From: Pseudescherichia sp032055545
Lineage (GTDB): Bacteria; Pseudomonadota; Gammaproteobacteria; Enterobacterales; Enterobacteriaceae
Reading direction: 5' to 3'
Length of the DNA: 64,000 nt
NCBI GenBank assembly: GCA_032055545.1
Contig: DAMBQR010000006.1
Coordinates: forward strand, 55,411 to 119,410
Under the pieces are notes generated by a model that saw nothing but the letters and a program-made list of their open reading frames with translations, did no database searches and was not told the origin of the DNA. This document shows positions 25,187 to 33,168 of this stretch, in pieces. Each line of letters starts with the position of its first letter. The first letter of the stretch is position 1. Both the position numbers and the translations under genes were made by a program.

Positions 25187-25202
25187 CTGAAAACGGTTAC
25201 AT
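25187..25202. promoter_or_regulatory. GalS/GalR operator of galS
   Basis: CTGAAAACGGTTACAT, nearly the same as the mgl operator, lies 111 bp before the galS start. A nearby TTGTGATCCAGATCGTTA (from 25219) resembles a weak CRP site. Together they suggest the autoregulation known for galS. Confidence 0.75.
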
Positions 25203-25232
25203 CCGTTTTGTTAATGATTGTGATCCAGATCG

Positions 25233-26390
25233 TTATCTGGATGTATGGGAGAGTGAAACACCTGCCGCACGGGCAGTAAGCTTACGCCATGCCCACTCCA
25301 CTGGCCCCTGGCGGAAAGTGCGTAGCCAGAGAATCGAGAACAGAATATTCACAGCCCAAATAGGTGGAATAAATGCCAGCAGCTGTAAGCGGTTAAAGTG
25401 CATAAACAGGCCGAAGCGATAGAAGATTGTGGTGCAGATTAAGGTCTGGAGCAGATAGTTACTCAGGGCCATCCGTCCTACGCAGGCCACCGCCAGCACG
25501 ATTCGCCAGCGGCAAATCTGCGGCCAGAAGCCATAGGCCAGCGCCGCATAGCCGATGGTTTGCAGCGGTGCCCCAAGCTCGCGCGGAGCCTGCAACAGAA
25601 AGGCGCACCAGCGGTAATCCCAGCCCAGCTGCCACTGGGCAACAATCGCCGGCAGGTTAATCGCCACGCCAGTGAGGATCAGCAGCAGCCCAGTTTTACG
25701 GTAGTGCCGCAGGCTAAACTGCCCTTTCAGCCAGCCGCTGCGCATCAGCGCCGCGCCCATCAGCATCATGCCTGCCAGCTGCCAACCATACTGCGCCCCT
25801 AAAGCCAGCAGGCTGTTGGAGAGCATATCCGCCCGGTTGCTGATGGCTTCATAGCCGCCGTTGGTCTTCCACCAGTACTCATACTGGAGATTCGCGTCAT
25901 CGGGGATCCACGCGCGGCTGGTCTGGTTACCGGAGATAAAGCCCAGCAGCAGCAGCACGCCGATGCCCACGAGGTAGAGCATAATACCGGTGTTGAACAG
26001 GCTCTTGATTCCCGGCGCGTCGCGCACCAGCCGCCAGCTAATTAGCCCGATCAGCCCGTAGGCCAGCAGAATATCGCCATCCCAAAACAGCAGACCGTGA
26101 ATAAAGCCCATCAGCACCAGCAGGGTAAGCCGGGACTGGATCCAGCGTTTGCCTTTGGAGAGCAGCAGCTGTAGACCCGCACCAAACAGCAGCGCAAACA
26201 GGGTCAGGAATTTAACCTGAGCAAAGAGATCCATCGCCGCCCAAGTCCAGGCATCGCGGAGGGTAATTTCGCCATACCAGGCCGGGTTAAGATAGGCCGC
26301 CTTCGGCAAACCAAAGGCGTTGATATTAAGCAGCAGAATACCGAGGATGGCGACGCCGCGAATAAAATCCAGCGTAACGTTTCGTTCCAT
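25233..26390 (-). CDS. yeiB: DUF418 inner membrane protein YeiB
   Basis: 385-residue polytopic inner-membrane protein with eight to ten hydrophobic segments, member of the DUF418 group related to acyltransferase-like membrane proteins. The N-terminal LDFIRGVAILGILLLNINAFG and C-terminal GPVEWAWRKLT motifs are typical. The function is unknown. It lies 29 bp downstream of folE and is probably cotranscribed with it, as in E. coli. Confidence 0.94.
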   Translation of the reverse strand: MERNVTLDFIRGVAILGILLLNINAFGLPKAAYLNPAWYGEITLRDAWTWAAMDLFAQVKFLTLFALLFGAGLQLLLSKGKRWIQSRLTLLVLMGFIHGLLFWDGDILLAYGLIGLISWRLVRDAPGIKSLFNTGIMLYLVGIGVLLLLGFISGNQTSRAWIPDDANLQYEYWWKTNGGYEAISNRADMLSNSLLALGAQYGWQLAGMMLMGAALMRSGWLKGQFSLRHYRKTGLLLILTGVAINLPAIVAQWQLGWDYRWCAFLLQAPRELGAPLQTIGYAALAYGFWPQICRWRIVLAVACVGRMALSNYLLQTLICTTIFYRFGLFMHFNRLQLLAFIPPIWAVNILFSILWLRTFRQGPVEWAWRKLTARAAGVSLSHTSR

Positions 26391-26419
26391 GGCGTCGCCT
26401 CTGCGCGTAATTAACGGGA

Positions 26420-27085
26420 TCAGTCGCGGTGACGCACGGCGCGCAGAAACTCCTGGCGCGTGTTCTGGCTGGATTTAAACAGCCCGCCCAGCGAGGTCGT
26501 GGTGGTTGCGCTGGTGGCATCACGAATGCCGCGCGCCTTCACGCAGTAATGTACCGCATCAATGGAGACGGCCACGTTGTTGGTGCCCAGCAGCGTTTGC
26601 AGCGCGATAAGGATCTGCTGCGTCAGACGCTCCTGCACCTGTGGACGCTGGGCGAAGAACTGCACGATACGGTTGATCTTCGAGAGACCAATCACCGCAT
26701 CCTTCGGAATGTAAGCAACCGTTGCCTTGCCGTCGATAGTCACGAAATGGTGCTCACAGGTGCTGGTGAGCGTAATGTCGCGTACCGTGACCATCTCATC
26801 CACCTTCATTTTATTTTCAATGACGGTGATCTTCGGGAAATTAGCGTAGTCGAGGCCGGAAAAGATCTCGTCTACGTACATTTTGGCGATACGATGCGGC
26901 GTCTCCATCAAACTGTCATCGCTCAGATCGAGATTTAACAGTTGCATGATCTCGGTCATGTGGCCGGCAATAAGACGTTTGCGGGTTTCGTTGTCCAGAT
27001 CGACCGGCGGACGCAGCGGAGTTTCCAGCCCGTGCGCGACCAGCGCCTCATGAACAAGGGCCGCTTCTTTACTGAGTGATGACAT
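26420..27085 (-). CDS. folE: GTP cyclohydrolase I
   Basis: 221-residue enzyme that converts GTP to 7,8-dihydroneopterin triphosphate, the first step of tetrahydrofolate synthesis; a homodecamer in the cytoplasm. Zinc ligands are visible in STCEHHFVTIDGKA near residues 109-122 and in VHYCVKARGIRD near 179-190, and the signature YIPKDAVIGLSKINRIV lies near 125-141. Length and sequence are almost identical to E. coli (222 residues). It heads a folE-yeiB operon. Confidence 0.98.
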   Translation of the reverse strand: MSSLSKEAALVHEALVAHGLETPLRPPVDLDNETRKRLIAGHMTEIMQLLNLDLSDDSLMETPHRIAKMYVDEIFSGLDYANFPKITVIENKMKVDEMVTVRDITLTSTCEHHFVTIDGKATVAYIPKDAVIGLSKINRIVQFFAQRPQVQERLTQQILIALQTLLGTNNVAVSIDAVHYCVKARGIRDATSATTTTSLGGLFKSSQNTRQEFLRAVRHRD

Positions 27086-27205
27086 TAGTTATTCTCCTGC
27101 AGATGTTGCTCTCCTTTGCCGCTGAGGGGGCAAAGTGCGCGATCATTGTGCGCGAGGACGCGGGCAGAATCTAGTATTGTGTCATGATAATTATTGAAAT
27201 TGCTG

Positions 27206-28339
27206 TTACCTTTCATCATGACGCCGCCAGACCAGCGCGCCGGCGATAAATAACCCTGCACCAGCCAGACCCAGCGCAGGCTCCAGGCGGTGGGTCAGCC
27301 AGGTCGATAGCGCTGAGGTCATCGGCCCGATCAGCTGGCCAACGGCATAGCCGGTGGTCAGCAACCCGGCCATATAGCGCGCATGCCCCGCCGCAAGCTC
27401 GCGGCCATAGAGCAGCGAGAGCTGTACAGCACAGAGAAAACCACCGCCCACCAGCAGCGCACCGCTGACCAGCCCCGCCATGCCTGGCAGCAGCCAGGCG
27501 GCAATCACCCCTACCCCTTGCAGCCAGAGCACCACGGCGAGGCGCTGGTGGCTCTCGCCTTTATGACGCAGCGCCACGCTGAGGGCGATACCGAGCACCG
27601 CAGCCAGGCCAAATACCGGCCAGACAAACTGGGCAAACAGGCTGCCAGGAAAGCGCAGCGCCGCCATCTGCGACAGAAAAGTGGCGGGCAAGATGTAGCC
27701 GAATCCGGCCAGGCTATAGCTCCACGCCAACCGTTTAATATTTCCGCTCAGGTGCAACGGCTGCGGCTGCTCGCCGCTGCGGTGCAATGCGCCCGGCCGG
27801 GGAAGATCGCGCGCAATGAGCATAATAAGCACCAGCGCCAGCACGCCATACACCAGCCAGCCCGCAGCCGCCGACAGCCCCTGCGCCTGGATTGCTACCG
27901 CCAGCAGGCCGCTAAGCGCAATGCCCGCGCCAGGGCCAGCAAACACCGCTGCGTTAAGGCCTGGTCTGCCGGTATGTGCCAGCCGGTCGCCGACCCACGC
28001 GGCGGTGAGCACCATCGCCCAACCGCTCATTATGCCGATCAGCAGCCGCAGCACGCCGTGAAGCAGCGGATTTACCGCCAGCGCCGAGAGGAAGGTCAGC
28101 AGCACCGCACCAGAGATACCGACGTAAAGTCTCAACTCAACACGGTGGCGGGCGCGCATGGCGTCCCACGCCCCGAGGAGGTAGCCCAGGTAGTTCATTG
28201 CCGCCACCAGCCCCGTGCTGGTCAGGCTGAGCTGCCCGTCGCGGATCATCAGCGGTACCTGAGGCGTAAAAGCAAATCGTCCAATCCCCATCGCCACAAT
28301 CAGCATGACAAACCCGGCCAGCGCAATGCGTACCGCCAT
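27206..28339 (-). CDS. YbfB/YjiJ-family MFS transporter
   Basis: 377-residue, 12-helix major facilitator protein of the YbfB/YjiJ group (PF06779 type). The N-terminus MAVRIALAGFVMLIVAMGIGRFAFTP and the MNYLGYLLGAWDAMRAR segment are characteristic of this group. The substrate is unknown. In E. coli yjiJ lies elsewhere on the chromosome and nothing lies between folE and yeiG, so this is a lineage difference. It is divergent from yeiG across 141 bp, and its own start region is A+T-rich and promoter-like. Confidence 0.85.
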   Translation of the reverse strand: MAVRIALAGFVMLIVAMGIGRFAFTPQVPLMIRDGQLSLTSTGLVAAMNYLGYLLGAWDAMRARHRVELRLYVGISGAVLLTFLSALAVNPLLHGVLRLLIGIMSGWAMVLTAAWVGDRLAHTGRPGLNAAVFAGPGAGIALSGLLAVAIQAQGLSAAAGWLVYGVLALVLIMLIARDLPRPGALHRSGEQPQPLHLSGNIKRLAWSYSLAGFGYILPATFLSQMAALRFPGSLFAQFVWPVFGLAAVLGIALSVALRHKGESHQRLAVVLWLQGVGVIAAWLLPGMAGLVSGALLVGGGFLCAVQLSLLYGRELAAGHARYMAGLLTTGYAVGQLIGPMTSALSTWLTHRLEPALGLAGAGLFIAGALVWRRHDER

Positions 28340-28480
28340 AACCGCCTCAAATGTTAATAAAAAGTTGCGTTTATGATGCTTGATATTGCTTTTATGCGGA
28401 AGTGAAAACTTCTCCTGGCTTATGAATTATCTGTATGATTAATCAAACAGACGAAAGTATGACGATCCGAGGAGACAGGC

Positions 28481-29320
28481 ATGGAAATGCTCGAACAACA
28501 TCGTTGCTTTGAGGGCTGGCAACAGCGCTGGCAGCACCACTCCGCCGTACTGAACTGTACGATGGCCTTTAGCGTGTTTATTCCGCCGTCGGCGAACGAT
28601 GCACCGCTGCCGGTGCTCTACTGGCTCTCCGGCCTGACCTGTAACGATGAGAACTTCACCACTAAGGCGGGCGCGCAGCGTGTGGCGGCCGAGCTGGGGA
28701 TCGTGTTAGTCATGCCAGACACCAGCCCACGCGGTGACGACGTGGCCGATGACCCGGGTTACGATATGGGCAAAGGCGCAGGTTTCTACCTTAATGCCAC
28801 CCAGCAGCCGTGGGCCACCCACTACCGAATGTACGACTATCTGCGCGACGAGCTGCCAGCCCTGGTAAAAGAACACTTTAACGTGAGCGATCGCTGCGCC
28901 ATTAGCGGCCATTCAATGGGCGGCCACGGGGCGCTGATCCTGGCGCTAAAAAATCCGGGCAGGTTTACCAGCGTGTCAGCCTTTGCGCCTATCGTTAACC
29001 CGGCGCAGGTTCCGTGGGGCGAGAAGGCCTTTAGCGCCTACCTGGGTGACAACCGCAGCGACTGGCAGGCATGGGACAGCTGCGCGCTGATGCAGGCCAG
29101 CCAGCCGGGGGAGGCCATTCCTACGCTTATCGATCAGGGTGATGGGGATCAGTTTCTGGCCGAGCAGCTTCAGCCTGCCCGCCTCGCCGAAGCCGCTCGT
29201 CAAACTGACTGGCCGCTAACCCTGCGCGTACAGCCGGGCTATGACCATAGCTACTTTTTCATCGCCAGCTTTATTGAAGACCATCTGCGTTTTCATGCCC
29301 AATATTTGCAGGCTAATTAA
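28481..29320 (+). CDS. yeiG: S-formylglutathione hydrolase YeiG
   Basis: 279-residue serine hydrolase of the esterase D family that hydrolyses S-formylglutathione to formate and glutathione in formaldehyde detoxification. The alpha/beta-hydrolase nucleophile elbow GHSMGG places Ser at residue 145; the Asp is in LIDQGDGDQF near 225-232 and the His is in PGYDHSYFF near 256. The Cys in WLSGLTCNDEN is also conserved. In E. coli it is a constitutive paralogue of FrmB. It is transcribed alone with a hairpin downstream. Confidence 0.95.
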   Translation: MEMLEQHRCFEGWQQRWQHHSAVLNCTMAFSVFIPPSANDAPLPVLYWLSGLTCNDENFTTKAGAQRVAAELGIVLVMPDTSPRGDDVADDPGYDMGKGAGFYLNATQQPWATHYRMYDYLRDELPALVKEHFNVSDRCAISGHSMGGHGALILALKNPGRFTSVSAFAPIVNPAQVPWGEKAFSAYLGDNRSDWQAWDSCALMQASQPGEAIPTLIDQGDGDQFLAEQLQPARLAEAARQTDWPLTLRVQPGYDHSYFFIASFIEDHLRFHAQYLQAN

Positions 29321-29337
29321 GTGCCATACTAACATGG

Positions 29338-29363
29338 CTACCCTGTTAACAGCGGGGTAGTTT
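29338..29363 (+). terminator. Terminator after yeiG
   Basis: CTACCC and GGGTAG (29338-29343 and 29355-29360) form a stem around TGTTAACAGCG and are followed by TTTAAT. A modest intrinsic terminator 17 bp after the yeiG stop. Confidence 0.6.
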
Positions 29364-29742
29364 AATAATACTTAACGTTTACACAATTCTGCTAAATACT
29401 TTCCTGCTATTGATAAAATATATTCGTGACCTCACCGGCAAAATTTGAAATAAGATTTCACAAATCACCTTCCGATTTATCAACGCCGATCGCTGCTCCT
29501 CCTCATCAACATCAAGCACGACGCCGCATAGCGGATAACTATTCATGAAACAAATGCATAGCTGAAAAAGATTGATTAAGTATATGAATCGTATCGATCT
29601 TTATCTTTTGAGGTTAAAAAATGTAGCGCTATAAAATGACCGTACCTTTCTCGGGCACATGCCTATAGAAAATGCACATCTTCTTTATGTTGTTCAGTGT
29701 TAACTTACCTATGATGCAGTATTCAAACTGTCGGAGGGAGTA
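29364..29742. other. A+T-rich gap before the LysR-type gene
   Basis: About 380 bp with no convincing ORF. The region is A+T-rich, like the gene that follows, and probably contains its promoter. Several short ATGs are followed by early stops. A GGAGGG ribosome-binding site at its right end belongs to the next gene. The composition marks the left border of a likely insert. Confidence 0.6.
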
Positions 29743-30627
29743 ATGAACCTTTTTATCTCTACTAAGCTCAAATACTTTATAGCGGTAATGGAGGAAGGCA
29801 GCGTAAGTAAGGCCTGCCAGCGGATGCACATATCGAGAACGCCCATGAGCAAAGCTATCTCGGATATTGAGCAGGCGTTGGGGATCCCCTTGTTTATCAG
29901 AACCAAGGAGGGAATGACACCCAGTAAATTCGGCACCATCCTCTATAACAAGATCGTCCCATATTATAACGATTTGGTTAAAATTGAGCACTGCATGCAC
30001 ACCGATGATGGGCTACCTGTTACCCGTATCCTTTACAATAAAAACATACCCAGCTCAATTATAAGCCACCTAAGCGTTGAACTGAGCCATAGCAATATCA
30101 ATAACGAATTTACGCTCGCCGATGAGATAAAGCAGGACGATCTCTCTTCAGAGCTACACTTTTATGACATTGTTATTTCAGACAAAAATTACCCCAACCA
30201 GTATGCTCGCGCTGAACCGGTATCTTTCGATATTTTTATTAATTCGACACCCGCCGCCTGTGAGAAAATGATCCGTGGAGGAGAGGTAGATGTGTATCAT
30301 GATTTTGATACCGACAGCAGCGTAACCGATCTCTTCATACAGGATAAAATTAAGTTCAGAAATATCAAAAAAATTCCCGACAGCGATCTGATTGATATGA
30401 TGGCCAGGGTCAATAATCATCATGCGGTGATGATTTCGACGGTGCCACTGTTAAGCCTGCTTAACGTAGACGGCGCTACCGTACTGAAGCGCAGCGTCAT
30501 TAACAAAACGTTATGGTTCTATTCGCAGTGGAAAGCCAAAAACAATAAAGAGACAGCGCAGGTAATGTCCAGGGTGTTTGCCGATTTAAAGAAATCAGGC
30601 CATAACAGCGATGAGCTATCTCGCTAA
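29743..30627 (+). CDS. LysR-type regulator with divergent effector domain (accessory)
   Basis: 294-residue protein with a LysR-family winged helix at the N-terminus: KYFIAVMEEGSVSKACQRMH, ISRTPMSKAISDIEQALG and IPLFIRTKEGMTPS cover residues 9-66. The remaining 200 residues only loosely resemble a LysR effector domain. It includes DIVISDKNYPNQYARAEP and VMISTVPLLSLL. The gene is clearly A+T-richer than its neighbours with different codon use, suggesting horizontal transfer. A GGAGGG site lies close to the ATG. It overlaps the following membrane-protein gene by 17 bp, so the two are coupled. The target genes are not evident. I do not recall it between yeiG and cirA in E. coli. Confidence 0.75.
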   Translation: MNLFISTKLKYFIAVMEEGSVSKACQRMHISRTPMSKAISDIEQALGIPLFIRTKEGMTPSKFGTILYNKIVPYYNDLVKIEHCMHTDDGLPVTRILYNKNIPSSIISHLSVELSHSNINNEFTLADEIKQDDLSSELHFYDIVISDKNYPNQYARAEPVSFDIFINSTPAACEKMIRGGEVDVYHDFDTDSSVTDLFIQDKIKFRNIKKIPDSDLIDMMARVNNHHAVMISTVPLLSLLNVDGATVLKRSVINKTLWFYSQWKAKNNKETAQVMSRVFADLKKSGHNSDELSR

Positions 30628-30922
30628 TTTACTTTTCTTCCTTGTGAATCATCCATTAGCCACTTTTTGCGGTCTGAGTGCTTTTATCGTCTCCTGCTGG
30701 TCCGGATACGTTGAAAAAGCCTCACCGGGGAATATTATAATAAGCAGTTTGGTCTGCGTCGTTAGTGCGCTGGCATTTTTAGATGTGCTATTTCGCGGTA
30801 GCCACTACCCACTCCTGCTCCCTTTAATAGGGATTATTACCGGTTTCATTGGGCCCTTTAAAATCAGAGCCCTTATTATTGGCGTCATTAAGTATTACTT
30901 TACTTCTGAGAATAAGAAATAA
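30611..30922 (+). CDS. Small holin-like membrane protein
   Basis: 103-residue hydrophobic protein with three predicted membrane segments at about residues 5-28 (LLFFLVNHPLATFCGLSAFIV), 40-60 and 65-83, and a charged C-terminus (KYYFTSENKK). Size and topology are those of small phage holins of class I or of holin-like export proteins, but no specific family is recognised. The GGCCATAACAGCGATG context within the upstream gene has no strong Shine-Dalgarno site, so translation probably depends on coupling to the LysR-type gene. No endolysin or spanin gene is near. Confidence 0.65.
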   Translation: MSYLANLLFFLVNHPLATFCGLSAFIVSCWSGYVEKASPGNIIISSLVCVVSALAFLDVLFRGSHYPLLLPLIGIITGFIGPFKIRALIIGVIKYYFTSENKK

Positions 30923-30934
30923 GTTGTAGTTTTT

Positions 30935-30961
30935 AGGGGGGCTGGCACCCCCCTCTTTTTA
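30935..30961 (+). terminator. Terminator after the LysR/holin-like pair
   Basis: AGGGGGG-CTGGCA-CCCCCCT is followed by CTTTTTATT, 12 bp after the stop. It ends the two-gene unit just before the convergent cirA stop. Confidence 0.88.
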
Positions 30962-30968
30962 TTGGTTA

Positions 30969-32951
30969 CTAAAAGCGATAATCCACCGCCATGAAATAGC
31001 GACGACCATCTTCGTTATAGCTGTAGTCGTCGCGGCTCAGGTCTTTATCCGTCAGGTTAAGAACCCCTGCGCGCAGCTTGACGTTTTTCGTCGCCTGCCA
31101 TGCGCCGCCCGCATTCCAGATCACGTAGCCGCCCGGCGTTTTGCCCGTATTACTCACGTCACGCTTCTCACCGGTATAGTTACCCGAGACGTAGAAGGAC
31201 CAGTCCTGCAACGCCTGCCAGTCCAGGGTACCGTTTGCAGTATGGAACGGCAGCTCCTCCAGCGGTTTATCGCCGCCGTCGCTAAGATCGCGACCGTCGT
31301 TATAGGTGTAGTTCAGGGTCAGCTTCCAGGCATCGTCAAACGGCACCTTCAGCTCGGTTTCCACTCCGCGAATGCGCGCCTTGTTCACGTTGAAGTAGCG
31401 GAACGTTGGCACCCGGCGGCCGTTGGCATTGGTGTAGAAGCCGACAAAGTTAGAGTAGGACGGCGCGGCGGCGGCATCAGCGGTACGGTTGATGCTGATC
31501 ATGTCGTCAACGTCATTCTGGAAGGCGGTAATGCTCCCCTCTACGCCCTCCAGCCAGCCCTCTTCCCCGCTGTAGTAAAGCCCCAGCTCAACGCTTTCGC
31601 TGGTCTCCGGCTTCAGATCCGGACTACCCACAATCCGGCAGCTGCCGCGGCAGGAGTTCGTAGCCCAGTCGGGGCTAAGCTGTAACAGAGAAGGCGCTTT
31701 AAAGGCCGTGGCCCAGCCGCCCTTAACGGTTACGGTATCGGTGGCGTTATAGACGAGGTAGGCGCGCGGGCTATAGTGATCCCCATAGGTTTCATGATCG
31801 TCCATACGAATGCCGGTGGTCAGCGCCAGCGGCTCGAAAATACGCCACTCATCTTCAATAAACAGTGCGTACTGGCTGGCGGAGGTATTGCTGCTGCTGC
31901 CTCCGGTGAGGTTAACCGGATCCTTGAGCTTGTCGTGACGCCACTCGCCGCCGACGGTCACGAACTGGTTAATCATCTCCAGCGGCAGGACGTATTTGCC
32001 ATCTACGGTGTTGTTTTCTGAGGTAATGCCTTTGCTGCCCGGATCTTTATTATCCACCTTCTCGCCGTAGAACTTCAGCTCGCTGGTGCCGACGTCCCAG
32101 CGACCGTTGTGGCTCAGGGAGTAGTTTTCACGCTCCAGACGGTTGCGATCGAGGGAGTCAGAGTTCCTATCCTGGCGGTCAAAGCCATACCCGGCGGTAA
32201 AGTCGTGATTTTCCGACGGCGTCCAGGCAAACTCGACGTTTGCATCGCGGCTGGTGAAACCTTCAATACGCGGCGTCTCGCCGGTAGCGGTGGTGTCTGA
32301 CGGCTCCTGCTTGTCCTTTTCACGCTTTGCCACGCTGCCGAAGGCCTTCATCCCTAGCACGCCATCCACCAGCGGGCCGCTGGTATAGAACTGGCCGTTG
32401 TACGTATCGCCACGATCGCGCTTCTCCTGGATAGTGGTATCCGCAGTGAGGGTGCCGGTCCACTGCTGCCCCACCTTCTTAGTGATAATGTTAACGACGC
32501 CGCCCAGGGCATCAGAGCCATAGAGCGAGGACATCGGGCCGCGTACCACTTCAATACGCTCAATGGCATCTACCGGGATCCAGTTCAGGTCAAAGTCATT
32601 ATGGCGGAAGACCGCGTTGCGGGAGTTAACGCGCTTGCCGTCGATCAGGATCAGCGTATAGCTGCTGTCGAGGCCGCGAATGCTGACGCCCTTACGGTTG
32701 TCACCCTCGTTGGTGAGCTGTACGCCCGGTACGTCCTGAAGCACATCCTTCAGATTATTGACCGGCCGACGCTGCAGATCCTGCTGCGTCACAACGCTAA
32801 TACTGGCCGGGGCATCCTTCAGATTCTGCTCCGTGGCGGCGGCGGTGACGACCAGGGTGTCAGACTCGCTGTCAACTGCGAAAGCTGGCAGCGCCAGCGC
32901 CATTGCGGACGCACACAGCCCTCCCCGCACGATGGGATTCAACCTAAACAT
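30969..32951 (-). CDS. cirA: TonB-dependent catecholate siderophore receptor CirA
   Basis: 660-residue outer-membrane receptor for iron complexes of linear catecholates such as dihydroxybenzoylserine, also the receptor of colicin I in E. coli. Residues 1-25 are a signal peptide ending in AFA. The TonB box lies at DTLVVTA (31-37), then comes the plug domain (SISVVTQQDLQRRPV, VRGPMSSLYGSDALGGVVNI) and the 22-strand barrel ending in the aromatic Phe of YFMAVDYRF. The start at 32951 fits the E. coli start MFRLNP; an ATG eight codons upstream is possible. A Fur box lies upstream. The C-terminal end meets the terminator of the preceding pair. Confidence 0.97.
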   Translation of the reverse strand: MFRLNPIVRGGLCASAMALALPAFAVDSESDTLVVTAAATEQNLKDAPASISVVTQQDLQRRPVNNLKDVLQDVPGVQLTNEGDNRKGVSIRGLDSSYTLILIDGKRVNSRNAVFRHNDFDLNWIPVDAIERIEVVRGPMSSLYGSDALGGVVNIITKKVGQQWTGTLTADTTIQEKRDRGDTYNGQFYTSGPLVDGVLGMKAFGSVAKREKDKQEPSDTTATGETPRIEGFTSRDANVEFAWTPSENHDFTAGYGFDRQDRNSDSLDRNRLERENYSLSHNGRWDVGTSELKFYGEKVDNKDPGSKGITSENNTVDGKYVLPLEMINQFVTVGGEWRHDKLKDPVNLTGGSSSNTSASQYALFIEDEWRIFEPLALTTGIRMDDHETYGDHYSPRAYLVYNATDTVTVKGGWATAFKAPSLLQLSPDWATNSCRGSCRIVGSPDLKPETSESVELGLYYSGEEGWLEGVEGSITAFQNDVDDMISINRTADAAAAPSYSNFVGFYTNANGRRVPTFRYFNVNKARIRGVETELKVPFDDAWKLTLNYTYNDGRDLSDGGDKPLEELPFHTANGTLDWQALQDWSFYVSGNYTGEKRDVSNTGKTPGGYVIWNAGGAWQATKNVKLRAGVLNLTDKDLSRDDYSYNEDGRRYFMAVDYRF

Positions 32952-33053
32952 TCCATTTCTCCATGAGATAACCACAACAAATCTAAGAAGTTTTGCTCAC
33001 AATTTTCTGTTTACTCCCCGCTACGTTGGCGGAGAGAGCGTAACGATAAAGCA

Positions 33054-33075
33054 AATAATAATGATTATCAATTTA
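33054..33075. promoter_or_regulatory. Fur box upstream of cirA
   Basis: AATAATAATGATTATCAAT and the flanking bases match the Fur consensus GATAATGATAATCATTATC in most positions. It lies about 110 bp before the cirA start, consistent with known iron repression of cirA. Confidence 0.8.
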
Positions 33076-33123
33076 ATTGTTAAAAGTTATGTCAAGGTGA
33101 GGATTTATGGAGGAATTGAGGAC

Positions 33124-33154
33124 AAAAAAAAGCCCTTTCAAAACGAAAGGGCTT
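33124..33154 (-). terminator. Terminator of lysP
   Basis: On the minus strand AAGCCCTTTC-GTTTT-GAAAGGGCTT is followed by TTTTTT, 15 bp after the lysP stop. A strong intrinsic terminator. Confidence 0.93.
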
Positions 33155-33168
33155 GATCGTGAAAAGAT

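Noticed and set aside
29629..30000. Minus-strand 123-codon open frame over the start of the LysR-type gene
   Set aside because: Antisense overlap with a clear winged-helix coding region; no ribosome-binding site or family resemblance.
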